From: Rhizobiales bacterium 2SD
GTDB lineage: Bacteria; Pseudomonadota; Alphaproteobacteria; Rhizobiales; Beijerinckiaceae
Direction of reading: 5' to 3'
Assembly (NCBI GenBank): GCA_005502805.1
Contig: SCMY01000006.1
Span: forward strand, 62,001 to 126,000
DNA: 64,000 bases
Position 1 is the first letter of the stretch, and each line of letters opens with the position of its first letter. This document shows positions 16,842-25,636 of this stretch, piece by piece. Position numbers and translations under genes: made by a program. The notes under the pieces were generated by a model, which was not told the DNA's origin, made no database searches, and saw only the letters and a list, made by a program, of their open reading frames with translations.

Positions 16842-18557
16842 TCAGAACAGGCTGTAGCGCCGCGCCAAAGGGAGCTTCGAGGCAGGAGCGACCGATATCT
16901 CCTCGCCGTCGGCCGTGACGCGATAGGTTTTGGGATCGACCGTGATCTTGGGCGTGGCGTCGTTCAGCTTCATGTCGGCCTTGCCGATGCCGCGGCACTT
17001 GCGAACGGCTTCAATGCGCTTGCCGAGGCCATAGGACAGCACCTCGCCTTGTGACAGCGAGGCTTCGCTGACGAACAGGATCGAGGTGCCGGCCGTGCCC
17101 GGGGCGGTCGCGGCGAACATCGGCCGCATGATCAGTGGCTGCGGCGTCGGAATCGAGGCATTGGCGTCGCCGATCTGGGCGAAGGCGATGAAACCGCTCT
17201 TCAGCACCATTTCCGGCCGCGCTCCGAAGAAGGCGGGCTTCCATAGGACCAGGTCGGCGATCTTGCCCTTCTCGACCGAGCCGATCAGGTGACTCATGCC
17301 GTGGGCGATCGCGCCGTTGATCGTATACTTGGCCACGTAGCGCTTGATGCGGAAATTATCGTTGCCGGAGGCATCCTCGGGCAGCTTGCCACGCTGGCGC
17401 TTCATCTGGTCGGCGATCTGCCAGGTGCGGGTGATCACCTCGCCGGCCCGGCCCATCGCCTGGCTGTCGGAGGTCATCATCGAGATCGCGCCGAGATCGT
17501 GCATCACGCCTTCGGCGGCGATCGTCTCGGGGCGGATGCGGCTCGCCGCGAAGGCCACGTCCTCCGGGATGTTCTTGTCGAGATGGTGGCAGACCATGAG
17601 CATGTCGAGATGCTCGGCCACGGTGTTGACCGTGTAGGGGTTCGTCGGGCTGGTCGAACTGGTCAGGATGTTGGGCTCGGAGCAGACCCGCATCAGGTCC
17701 GGAGCATGGCCGCCGCCCGCGCCCTCCGAGTGATAGGTGTGGATCGTGCGGCCGGCGAAGGCCTTGATCGAATCCTCGACCGTGCAGCTTTCGTTGATCG
17801 TGTCGGTGTGGATCGTGACTTGCACGTCGTAGTCGTCCGCCATCGCCAGGCAGGTGTCGATGGCGGCGGGCGTCGTGCCCCAGTCCTCGTGCAGTTTCAG
17901 GCCGCCGGCCCCGGCGAGGATCTGCTCCTTCATGCCGTCGGGCTTCGAGGAGTTGCCGCGGCCGGTGAAGACGAAATTGACGGGAATCGAGTCCGTCGCC
18001 TGCATCATCAGTTTGAGATAGCTCGGATTGGGCGTGCAGGTGGTGGCCAGCGATCCGGTCGCCGGTCCCGTGCCGCCACCGACCAGCGTGGTGATGCCGC
18101 TGGCGATCGCCGTATAGGGCTGCTGCGGGCAGATATAGTGGAAATGCGTATCGACGCCGCCTGCGGTGAGGATCAGGCCCTCGCCGGCGATGACCTCGGT
18201 GTTGACGCCGATGATGAGATCGGAATCGACGCCAGCCATCACGTCGGGATTGCCGGCCTTGCCGATCCCCGCGATCCGTCCGCCCTTGATGCCGACATCG
18301 GCCTTCACGATGCCGGTGTAGTCGATGATCAGCGCGTTGGTGATGACGCAATCCAGCGCCTTCGTGGAATCGACGCCGGTGGTCTGGCCCATGCCGTCGC
18401 GAATGACCTTGCCGGCGCCGAAGACGCATTCGTCGCCATAGCTCGTGTAGTCCCGCTCGACCTCGGCGATGAGGCAGGTGTCGCCGAGCTGGACCTTGTC
18501 ACCGGTGGTGGGGCCGAACAGCGTCGCGTAGTCGCTGCGCTTGATCTGATACGCCAT
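16842..18557 (-). CDS. ureC: urease alpha (catalytic) subunit
   Basis: Hydrolyses urea to ammonia and carbamate. The start is [27 protein letters not shown] (571 residues, family norm about 567-572); the upstream GTG would overlap ureAB. All expected catalytic residues are visible: [10 protein letters not shown] (two Ni His), [10 protein letters not shown] (carbamylated Lys and His), [10 protein letters not shown] (Ni His), [12 protein letters not shown], the flap [21 protein letters not shown] with Cys and His, and TSDSQAMGR (Ni Asp). Its sequence, including the C-terminal ARRYSLF, has a Helicobacter-like flavour. No ureDEFG maturation gene is in the window. Confidence 0.97.
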   Translation of the reverse strand: MAYQIKRSDYATLFGPTTGDKVQLGDTCLIAEVERDYTSYGDECVFGAGKVIRDGMGQTTGVDSTKALDCVITNALIIDYTGIVKADVGIKGGRIAGIGKAGNPDVMAGVDSDLIIGVNTEVIAGEGLILTAGGVDTHFHYICPQQPYTAIASGITTLVGGGTGPATGSLATTCTPNPSYLKLMMQATDSIPVNFVFTGRGNSSKPDGMKEQILAGAGGLKLHEDWGTTPAAIDTCLAMADDYDVQVTIHTDTINESCTVEDSIKAFAGRTIHTYHSEGAGGGHAPDLMRVCSEPNILTSSTSPTNPYTVNTVAEHLDMLMVCHHLDKNIPEDVAFAASRIRPETIAAEGVMHDLGAISMMTSDSQAMGRAGEVITRTWQIADQMKRQRGKLPEDASGNDNFRIKRYVAKYTINGAIAHGMSHLIGSVEKGKIADLVLWKPAFFGARPEMVLKSGFIAFAQIGDANASIPTPQPLIMRPMFAATAPGTAGTSILFVSEASLSQGEVLSYGLGKRIEAVRKCRGIGKADMKLNDATPKITVDPKTYRVTADGEEISVAPASKLPLARRYSLF

Positions 18558-18574
18558 GACGAAACGCCCCTGTC

Positions 18575-19336
18575 TCAAGCCTGGTTGGCGAAAGCGCGCT
18601 CGCCGATACGGCTCAGCGTCGCCTTCTTGTTGGAGCTGCCGACCTGGCCGTCCGCCAGATTGTTGCCACCCCGGATCACCTTGTTTCCTGCGATCTCGAC
18701 GAGCGTGACCTCCTTGGTCTCGCCTGGTTCGAAGCGGATCGCAGCCCCTGCCGGAATATCCAGACGTTTGCCGTAAGCTGCGTCGCGGTCGAAGTTCAGG
18801 CGCGGATTGGCTTCGACGAAATGGAAATGGCTGCCGATCTGGATCGGCCGGACATCGGTGTTGGTGACAGCGATGGAAACCGGTGCACGCCCCTCGTTCA
18901 GGATCAGGCTGCCCTCGGCGGCGGTCACCTTGCCAGCCGTCTCGTTCTCCTGCTCCTCCTCGGTGAACAGCGAGGCATCCGGAAGCGGGAGGAAACTGCC
19001 GTGCAAGGCGAGCGTAAGGTCGCCGGCGTCTTGCGTAATCGGCGAACGCACCGCGACCAGTTTTGTCCCGTCCGGAAAGGTGCCCTCGATATGGATCTCG
19101 CCGACCATTCCGGCGACGCCGGGCAGTACTTCGCGCTTGCCGAGGAGTTTGCCGCCGATCTCCATGAGGTCCGGCACGGAATGCCGACCGTCGCGGATCA
19201 GTTCGAGCAGGACGGTCGAGATCAGGGCGACAGCCTCGGGATAGGTCAGTCTGAGGCCCCGTGCGAGGCGCCGTTGCGCCAGCAGTCCTGTCGTGACGAG
19301 CGTTAGCTTGTCGACCTCATGGGGCGCGAGATGCAT
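18575..19336 (-). CDS. ureAB: fused urease gamma-beta subunit
   Basis: A 253-residue fusion. Residues 1-100 are the gamma subunit ([57 protein letters not shown]). From about 105 on is the beta subunit ([60 protein letters not shown], read as blocks). Most bacteria encode these as separate ureA and ureB; fusion is the Helicobacter arrangement. A 17-base gap separates it from ureC. Regulation may involve the Crp/Fnr gene upstream and a palindrome in the long leader. Confidence 0.96.
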   Translation of the reverse strand: MHLAPHEVDKLTLVTTGLLAQRRLARGLRLTYPEAVALISTVLLELIRDGRHSVPDLMEIGGKLLGKREVLPGVAGMVGEIHIEGTFPDGTKLVAVRSPITQDAGDLTLALHGSFLPLPDASLFTEEEQENETAGKVTAAEGSLILNEGRAPVSIAVTNTDVRPIQIGSHFHFVEANPRLNFDRDAAYGKRLDIPAGAAIRFEPGETKEVTLVEIAGNKVIRGGNNLADGQVGSSNKKATLSRIGERAFANQA

Positions 19337-19706
19337 GGCCTCTGCCTTTCCTGCCAGATGTCCCCCCTGCAGCTTTGGGCAAACGGGATCGTTCCGGCGC
19401 GATGGCGCTCGCCGGTGGATGGCTCGGAAGGCCTGATCAGGAACGACCCCGCAGGACCGCCGCGGGCATGACCAAGCGCTAACATGCAGGTCAGCACGAG
19501 AAAACTGAAAAAGCTGATAGTTTGCTCAATCGATAGCCAGTTGCCGCTCACTGAGTGAGCTGATGCACAAGTCTTGCGCGCGGGTTGAAACGCATAGTCC
19601 GACTATCTTCTTGGCGACGCAGCGATGGCTGGCGGGCTGACTGGTCGACACTCGAGGCTCGCTGCAGCCCGCTCGATCGCCGGCGGCATCCTCGTCTTGG
19701 TGTCGC
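19337..19706. other. 370-bp intergenic region upstream of the urease genes
   Basis: It lies between the Crp/Fnr gene and ureAB, both leftward, and should hold the urease promoter. The only strong structure I see is the palindrome at 19546-19560. A patch of lower GC (about 19495-19540, AAAACTGAAAAAGCTGATAG on the plus strand) is the likeliest promoter zone. I see no convincing gene in it. Confidence 0.6.
19546..19560. promoter_or_regulatory. 15-bp palindrome upstream of urease genes
   Basis: GCTCACTGAGTGAGC is a perfect inverted repeat around a single central base, 210 bp before ureAB. It could be the operator of a dimeric regulator. It does not match the classic Crp (TGTGA-N6-TCACA) or Fnr (TTGAT-N4-ATCAA) patterns closely, so the regulator is unknown. 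Confidence 0.4.
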
Positions 19707-20381
19707 CTATCCTTCGTAGCGGGATAGCCGCTCCAGATCGAGGATCGTCACCTCGTTGTGACCGACCTTGATCAGCCTGAGCTCGGCGAGCCGCGCCAGG
19801 CCCTGATTGGCCATCTGCCGGGAGATCCCGGCGAGCAGGCCGAGTTCCTCCTGCGAGATCGCCAAGCTCCGGTCGTTGTTCGGATAGAGGATCGGGTTGA
19901 ACAGCCAGGCGAGGTTGCGGGCGAGGCGGCCGGTCGCGCCCAGCATGCGGTCATATTCGGCGAGGCCGATGAACTGGGCGAGGCGCTCGTTGAACTGGTG
20001 GACCAGGAAGCGGTTGAAGGCGGCCGAATGCTCGAACAGCCAGAGGAAGGTCTGGCGCCGCATCAGCGCGACCTTGCTCTCGCGCAGCGCGACGAGGTCG
20101 TAGCGCCGCGCCTCGTTCTTGATGATCGTGCCTTCGCCGAACCAGGCGCCGCCGCGCAGGCCGGCGAGCGTCGCCGATTTGCCGCTGCGCGAGGTCGTGC
20201 TCATCTTCAGCAGGCCGTCGGCGACGCCGGTCCAGGATTCCAGCCGGTCGCCGACATGGCAGACATAGGCGCCCTTGCCATAGGCCTTGATGCTGGTGCC
20301 TCGTCGAGCCTCCTCGAACTCCTCCGGCGTGAGGTCGTTCGACCAGGTGGCGATCCGGCGCAGCTCGTCCTCGGAAATCAA
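19707..20381 (-). CDS. Crp/Fnr-family transcriptional regulator
   Basis: 224 residues from a TTG at 20381 (LISEDELRRIATWSND), chosen because GAGGGG lies about 9 bases before it; a GTG 14 codons further upstream has no ribosome site. The N-terminal cyclic-nucleotide-like beta barrel (KGAYVCHVGDRLESWTGVADGLLKM, LRGGAWFGEGTI) is followed by a long dimer helix and a C-terminal helix-turn-helix (AISQEELGLLAGISRQMANQGLARLAELRLIKV). No Fnr-type four-Cys iron-sulfur motif is visible. It is upstream of, and co-oriented with, the urease genes, so control of them is possible (inference). Confidence 0.9.
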   Translation of the reverse strand: MISEDELRRIATWSNDLTPEEFEEARRGTSIKAYGKGAYVCHVGDRLESWTGVADGLLKMSTTSRSGKSATLAGLRGGAWFGEGTIIKNEARRYDLVALRESKVALMRRQTFLWLFEHSAAFNRFLVHQFNERLAQFIGLAEYDRMLGATGRLARNLAWLFNPILYPNNDRSLAISQEELGLLAGISRQMANQGLARLAELRLIKVGHNEVTILDLERLSRYEG

Positions 20382-20481
20382 GATTCGCCGGCCCCTCGAT
20401 CGTCCGCACGGATGGACGAGCACTATGGGCCGGCAATGGCGGCGAACTCAACCGCGCCTTATGGCGAGGAGAGGGGCGGCA

Positions 20482-21081
20482 TCACCATTTGATCGCGGCG
20501 GCGAGCGAGGCGAGCAGCAGCACGGCGAAGACCAGGTTGACGATGCGGTTGCTTCGCGGATCGCGGAACAGCCCGGTCAGGCCCGAGCCGGCGAGCAGCC
20601 AGGCGATGTTGACCGCGGCAATGACGAGAAAGAGCAGGCCGATCTTGAGGCCCGCATCGACGGCCGGCTGTTGCGGCAGCAGGGCAAAGCCCGAGAACAG
20701 AGCCGCCATCGCCGCATAGCCCTTGGGGTTGACCAGCGAGAGCGCGAAGCCGGCGGTGAAGGAAGGCGCGGCCGTATCGCTGTTCGCTTCGGAAAGCGGC
20801 GGCGCTGCCGCGATGCGGAAGGCGAGGTAGAGGAAGTAGAGCGCCGCCAGCACGGTCACGAGCGGTGCCAAGCCGGGCAAAGCCAGCACGACCGCGACGA
20901 CGCCACTAGCGGTCAACGCCATTACCGCGAGCATGCCGAGCGTGATGCCGGCGCCATAGGCGAGGCTGCGACGCGTGCCAAAGGCGGCGCCGGTCGCGGT
21001 CAGGCTCAGCGTCGCCGGGCCAGGGCTGCCGGTGAGAGCAACGCCGGCGAGGAGGAAGCCAGCCAACCCGTCCATGCTCAT
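20482..21081 (-). CDS. LysE-family amino acid/metabolite exporter
   Basis: A 199-residue inner-membrane protein with about six helices. The N-terminal GFLLAGVALTGSPGPATLSLTATGAAFG is the LysE/RhtB signature (G-x-x-x-SPGP), with FALSLVNPKGYAAM as the second conserved block. Such proteins export amino acids or related metabolites. It lies 70 bases downstream of the indolepyruvate oxidoreductase gene on the same strand, so it might export a product or substrate of that pathway; the cargo is unknown. Confidence 0.92.
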   Translation of the reverse strand: MSMDGLAGFLLAGVALTGSPGPATLSLTATGAAFGTRRSLAYGAGITLGMLAVMALTASGVVAVVLALPGLAPLVTVLAALYFLYLAFRIAAAPPLSEANSDTAAPSFTAGFALSLVNPKGYAAMAALFSGFALLPQQPAVDAGLKIGLLFLVIAAVNIAWLLAGSGLTGLFRDPRSNRIVNLVFAVLLLASLAAAIKW

Positions 21082-21150
21082 CCTCCGCAGCTCTTGAGCG
21101 AGTGCGAAGGAAAGCGCGAAAGCCGCCGCTGGTCTTGAACGTTCGTGCGG

Positions 21151-24100
21151 CTATTCCGCTGCCCGCGGTATCGCCAGCGCTTCGGCCGAGCCATCCCGCA
21201 AACGCTTCAGCAGTTCGCCCTCTTCGGCCTTGGCGGCGGTGAGATGGCGCTCCTTGACGTGGCCGAAGCCGCGGATTTTTTCGGGGATCGCGGCCAGCGC
21301 AACGCAGAGCGCATGGTTCTGTGGCGAGAGCTTGCTCAAGATCTCGGCGAGCAGTGCCTCGTAATCGGCGATCAGCTTGCGCTCGGTCTTGCGTTCCTGG
21401 GTGTAGCCGAAGACATCGAAGGCGGTGCCGCGCAGGCCTTTCAGCTTCGCCAGCAGGCCGAAGGCGCCCAGCATCCACGGCCCGAGGCTGATCTTGCGCG
21501 GCAGGCCGGTATTGGGATCGCGCTTGGCCAGCAAGGGCGGGGCGAGGTGGAATTCGAGGCGGAGCGGCTGGCCGGTCGCGCTGTCGGTCTCGAAGGTCGC
21601 GGCGAGCTGCTTGCGGAAGGCGCCGTCGCTGTAGAGCCGGGCGACCTCGTACTCGTCCTTGTAGGCCATCAGCTTGAAGAGATAGCGCGCGACGGCCTCA
21701 GCCAGCGCGCTCTGGCCGGGAAGAATGCTCACTTCCTTGGCGCGAACCTTCTCGACGAGGTCGCGATAGCGCGCCGCATAGGCGGCGTTCTGATAGCCGG
21801 TGAGGAACTCGACGCGGCGGGAGACGATCTCGTCGAGGCTCTGGGAAAGCTGGCGCGCTTCCGTCGGCGCCTTGGCCTCGGCGAGGGCGGAGCTGAGCGC
21901 GGCCGGATCATGCGCGGCGCGGCGGCCGAGCTCGAACGCCCGCTTGTTCATCGCCACCGCTTCGCCATTGAGCTCGATCGCCCGCAAGAGCGAGGCGCGT
22001 GAGAGCGGCACGGCGCCGAACTGCCAAGCGTAGCCGAGCATGAACATGTTGGCGGCGATGGCATTGCCGAGGAAGGTCGTCGCCGCCGCCGTCGCATCGA
22101 CCAGATGGGTAGCGTCGCGCCCGGCCGTGGAGATGATCGAGCGCTTCAGGCGCTCGGTCGGCAGCGAGAAATCGGCGTTGCGGGTGAAGTCGCCGGGCAT
22201 GGATTCGGCGGTGTTGACGACCACCGCCGAGCGGCCCTGGCGGATCGCGCCCAGCACCTTCTTCGAGCCGGTGACGGTGAGGTCGCAGCCGAGCACGAGA
22301 TCGGCCTGGCCGGCGGCGACGCGGATGGCGTGGATCTCCTCCGGCGTCGGCGCGAGGCGGACATGGCTGAACACCGCGCCGCCCTTCTGGGCGAGGCCGG
22401 CCATGTCGATCATGCCGCAGCCCTTGCCTTCGAGGTGGGCTGCCATGCCGAGGATCGCGCCGATGGTGACGACGCCGGTGCCGCCGACGCCGGTGACGAC
22501 AACAGCGAAATTGCGGTCGAGCGCGGGGACCTTGGGCTCGGGCAAATCACGGGCGCCGAGCGCGGAAGCGTCCATCGTGCGCGGCTCCGCCTTCTTCGGC
22601 CGCGCGCCATGCACGGTGACGAAGGAGGGGCAAAAACCCTTCACGCAGGAAAAGTCCTTGTTGCAGTTCGACTGGTCGATCTGGCGCTTGCGGCCGAACT
22701 CGGTTTCGAGCGGCTGGACCGAGACGCAGTTCGACTTCACCCCACAATCGCCGCAGCCTTCGCAGACCAGTTCGTTGACGATGACGCGCTTGTCCGGATC
22801 GGGATAGGCGCCGCGCTTGCGCCGGCGGCGCTTCTCGGTGGCGCAGGTCTGGTCGTAGAGCAGCAGCGAGACGCCACTGGCGGTCGCAAGCTCGCGCTGC
22901 ACGGCGTCGAGATCGTCGCGATGATGCAGGGTGGTGCCGGGGGGCCAGAGCGTGCCGGCCGGATACTTGTCGGGATCGTCCGAGACCACCGCGATGCGCG
23001 AGACGCCCTCGGCTGCGACCTGGCGCGCCATCTGGTCGGGCGAGAGATGCCCTTCGGCCTGCTGGCCGCCGGTCATCGCGACCGCGTCGTTGTAGAGCAG
23101 CTTGTAGGTGATGTTGACGCCGGAGGCGACGGCCCAGCGGATCGCGAGCGAGCCGGAATGGGTATAGGTGCCGTCGCCGAGATTCTGGAAGACGTGGCCG
23201 CGCTTCGAGAACGGCGCTTCACCGACCCAGTTGGCGCCCTCGCCGCCCATCTGGGTGAAGCCGGTGGTGTCGCGGTCCATCCACTGCACCATGTAGTGGC
23301 AGCCGATGCCGGCATAGGCGCGCGAACCCTCGGGCACGACGGTCGAGGAGTTGTGCGGGCAGCCCGAGCAGAAATAGGGCGTGCGCTTGGCGACTTCGAT
23401 CGCCTCGGCGAGGCGACCCTGCGCGGCGGCGATCTCCTCGAGACGGGCACGCAAAGCGGGATCATCGCGGTACTGCAGCAGGCGGGCGCCGAGCGCGACG
23501 GCGATGTCATTGGGATCGAGGGCGCCGTGGACGGGGAAGAGCCACTCGCCCTGCTCGTCCTTCTTGCCGATCACCATCGGCTGATGCGCGGTGCCGTAGA
23601 GCTCCTCGCGCAGCTGCACCTCGATCAGCGAGCGCTTCTCCTCGACGACCATGACGAGGTCGAGGTCTGCGGCAAAGTCCTTCAACTCCTGCGGGTCGAG
23701 CGGCCAGGGGCAGGCGATCTTGAACAGGCGGATGCCGAGATCATTGGCGCGGACCTCGTCGAGGCCGAGCTCCTCCAGCGCCTGGCGCACGTCGAGATAG
23801 GATTTTCCGACGGTGATGATGCCGATGCGCGGCGCCTGGCCGCCTGAGAGGATGGTCTGGTTGAGCTTGTTGGCGCGCAGGTAAGCGAGGATCGCGGCGC
23901 GCTTGTGCAGATGCAGGCGCTTTTCCTGGTCGAGAAAGTCGAGCTCGCGGCGGATGCTGAGGCCGCCCGGCGGCATGACGAAATCATCGGGGGTGGTGAT
24001 GCTGACTCGGTCGACCGAGCCGTCGATCGAGGCGGTCGATTCGATGTTGTCCTTGACGCATTTCAGGCCGACCCAGACGCCGGCGAAGCGCGAGAGCGCA

Positions 24101-24705
24101 AAGCCGTGCAGGGAATAGTCCATGATCTCCTGGACGCCGGCCGGGTTGAGGATCGGCATCATCCGGTCGACCAGGACGAACTCGGTCTGGTGGGCGTTGG
24201 TCGAACTCTCGGCGGTGTGGTCGTCGCCCATTAGGCAGAGCACGCCGCCATGGCGCGAGGTGCCGGCCATGTTGCCATGGCGAAAGACGTCGCCGGTGCG
24301 GTCGACGCCCGGGCCCTTGCCGTACCAGAGCGCGAAGACGCCGTCATATTTGCCCTCGCCGGAGAGCTCGGCCTGCTGCGTGCCCCAGATCGCGGTGGCG
24401 GCGAGATCCTCGTTGAGCCCGGGCTGGGAGACGATGTTGGCGGGCTTGAGCTGCTTGCCGGCACGGGCGAGCTGCTGGTCGAGCCCGCCGAGCGGCGAGC
24501 CGCGATAGCCGGAGACGAAGCCGGCGGTGTTCAAGCCGGCGCGGCGGTCGCGCTCATGCTGGACCAGCAGCATGCGGGCGATGGCCTGCGTGCCGGTCAG
24601 GAAGATCTGCTGCTTGGCGAGGTCGTATTTGTCGTCGAGCGCGACGGTTCGGAGCTCCGGCTCGTTCGCCGCGGCGCCCTGCGAAGTCTGCTGCGTCTCG
24701 GCCAT
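21151..24705 (-). CDS. fused indolepyruvate ferredoxin oxidoreductase
   Basis: A 1184-residue single-chain version of IorA plus IorB. Such enzymes oxidatively decarboxylate aryl-pyruvates (indolepyruvate, phenylpyruvate) to aryl-acetyl-CoA, passing electrons to ferredoxin. The N-terminal two-thirds hold the pyrimidine and TPP domains (GFVSGYRGSPLGGLDQQL, GDDHTAESSTNAHQTEF, MGGEGANWVGEAPF). A Cys cluster follows (CEGCGDCGVKSNCVSVQP and CNKDFSCVKGFCPS) for iron-sulfur clusters. The gamma domain begins at VVVTGVGGTGVVTIGAILGMA (about residue 735). It is the first gene of a short operon with lysE. Confidence 0.93.
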   Translation of the reverse strand: MAETQQTSQGAAANEPELRTVALDDKYDLAKQQIFLTGTQAIARMLLVQHERDRRAGLNTAGFVSGYRGSPLGGLDQQLARAGKQLKPANIVSQPGLNEDLAATAIWGTQQAELSGEGKYDGVFALWYGKGPGVDRTGDVFRHGNMAGTSRHGGVLCLMGDDHTAESSTNAHQTEFVLVDRMMPILNPAGVQEIMDYSLHGFALSRFAGVWVGLKCVKDNIESTASIDGSVDRVSITTPDDFVMPPGGLSIRRELDFLDQEKRLHLHKRAAILAYLRANKLNQTILSGGQAPRIGIITVGKSYLDVRQALEELGLDEVRANDLGIRLFKIACPWPLDPQELKDFAADLDLVMVVEEKRSLIEVQLREELYGTAHQPMVIGKKDEQGEWLFPVHGALDPNDIAVALGARLLQYRDDPALRARLEEIAAAQGRLAEAIEVAKRTPYFCSGCPHNSSTVVPEGSRAYAGIGCHYMVQWMDRDTTGFTQMGGEGANWVGEAPFSKRGHVFQNLGDGTYTHSGSLAIRWAVASGVNITYKLLYNDAVAMTGGQQAEGHLSPDQMARQVAAEGVSRIAVVSDDPDKYPAGTLWPPGTTLHHRDDLDAVQRELATASGVSLLLYDQTCATEKRRRRKRGAYPDPDKRVIVNELVCEGCGDCGVKSNCVSVQPLETEFGRKRQIDQSNCNKDFSCVKGFCPSFVTVHGARPKKAEPRTMDASALGARDLPEPKVPALDRNFAVVVTGVGGTGVVTIGAILGMAAHLEGKGCGMIDMAGLAQKGGAVFSHVRLAPTPEEIHAIRVAAGQADLVLGCDLTVTGSKKVLGAIRQGRSAVVVNTAESMPGDFTRNADFSLPTERLKRSIISTAGRDATHLVDATAAATTFLGNAIAANMFMLGYAWQFGAVPLSRASLLRAIELNGEAVAMNKRAFELGRRAAHDPAALSSALAEAKAPTEARQLSQSLDEIVSRRVEFLTGYQNAAYAARYRDLVEKVRAKEVSILPGQSALAEAVARYLFKLMAYKDEYEVARLYSDGAFRKQLAATFETDSATGQPLRLEFHLAPPLLAKRDPNTGLPRKISLGPWMLGAFGLLAKLKGLRGTAFDVFGYTQERKTERKLIADYEALLAEILSKLSPQNHALCVALAAIPEKIRGFGHVKERHLTAAKAEEGELLKRLRDGSAEALAIPRAAE

Positions 24706-24817
24706 GGCCGACCTCCCGACGATCGCATATCCATCGACTATAGGGACCGGTAGCGCCGGCCTCCAATTCGTTATTATGTCAGCAAAGCTGTCATAACCGA
24801 CGTGATATCGTCAAATC

Positions 24818-24838
24818 ACTCTGGGGTGATTCCAGAGT
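24818..24838. promoter_or_regulatory. dyad between indolepyruvate oxidoreductase and DUF1007 genes
   Basis: ACTCTGG and CCAGAGT form exact 7-bp arms around a 7-base spacer. An overlapping ATCAC-N6-GTGAT dyad lies at 24815-24830. It sits in the 280-bp divergent promoter region, so it may be an operator or an RNA hairpin; the regulator is unknown. Confidence 0.35.
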
Positions 24839-24985
24839 AGCGGAGACTGCTTGCGCCGCGATTTGGCCGCCTTTGCGGGCGATGCCGGCAGGGCCTCCGG
24901 CACGAGATTGCGAGGGTAGGCGCGCAAGGCGCGCTTTTGTATGAAGGCTCGGCCGGATTCGCCGCAGATTCGAGGAAATTGCCGC

Positions 24986-25636
24986 GTGCCGCGATACTCG
25001 ACGCTTCTGACACTGTTCGCTGCCGCTGTGGCCTGGCTCGGCCTCGCCGCGCCGGCGCTGGCGCATCCGCACGTCTTCGTGACCTCGCGCACCGAAATCC
25101 TCTATGACGCCAGCGGCGCGGTGAAGGCGCTCAGGCATCGCTGGAGCTTCGACGAGGCCTATTCGGCCTATATGGTCCAGGGGCTCGACAAGAACGGCGA
25201 TGGCAAGCTGACCTCGGACGAATTGGCCGAACTCGCCAAAGTCAACATGGAATCGCTGCCAGACGTCGGCTTCTTCACCATCGCCAAGGCGAACGGCAAG
25301 GCGCAGGAATTCGGCACGCCGGGCGAGGCCTCGCTCTCCTACGAGAACAAGATCCTGACGCTGACCTATACGCTGCCGCTGAAGACGCCGGCCACGGCCA
25401 ACCGCTCCTTCGGTATCGAGATCGGCGACCCCACCTATTTCGTCGCCTTCGAGATCGGCGAGGAGGCTGATGCGGTCGCGACGCGCGATGCGCCCAAGGG
25501 CTGCGTCGTCCGGATCATGCGCCCGCCCAAGCTCGATTCGGCGACGCAGCAGCGCCTGGCGCAGGAGGACATCACCGCGACGCCGGACATGAGCGCCTAT
25601 CAGGTCACCACAAGGGCGCTGGTGGCATGTCCCTGA
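24986..25636 (+). CDS. DUF1007-family periplasmic protein with EF-hand-like loop
   Basis: The start is a GTG at 24986 with GAGGAA 8 bases upstream (216 residues), preferred over an ATG 15 codons earlier that has no ribosome site. A signal peptide (LLTLFAAAVAWLGLAAPALA) is followed by HPHVFVTSRTEILYD, the DUF1007 start block, and a canonical calcium-type loop DKNGDGKLTSDE. DUF1007 proteins are commonly encoded beside NicO nickel/cobalt transporters, as here, where the two frames overlap by 10 bases. It is probably a periplasmic partner in metal transport; the mechanism is unknown. Confidence 0.88.
   Translation: MPRYSTLLTLFAAAVAWLGLAAPALAHPHVFVTSRTEILYDASGAVKALRHRWSFDEAYSAYMVQGLDKNGDGKLTSDELAELAKVNMESLPDVGFFTIAKANGKAQEFGTPGEASLSYENKILTLTYTLPLKTPATANRSFGIEIGDPTYFVAFEIGEEADAVATRDAPKGCVVRIMRPPKLDSATQQRLAQEDITATPDMSAYQVTTRALVACP

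Noticed and set aside
16794-16919. Small plus-strand frame beginning [17 protein letters not shown]
   Set aside because: It is largely antisense to the ureC 3' end and has no family resemblance.
19303-19551. 82-codon GTG frame with a hydrophobic N-terminus upstream of ureAB
   Set aside because: No ribosome site, overlaps the ureAB start, and its C-terminal half is a translation of ureAB leader and coding DNA in another frame.
19501-19560. Sigma-54-like GG/GC pair before ureAB on the minus strand
   Set aside because: The GG and GC are separated by 11 rather than 10 bases, which would not work as a -24/-12 promoter.
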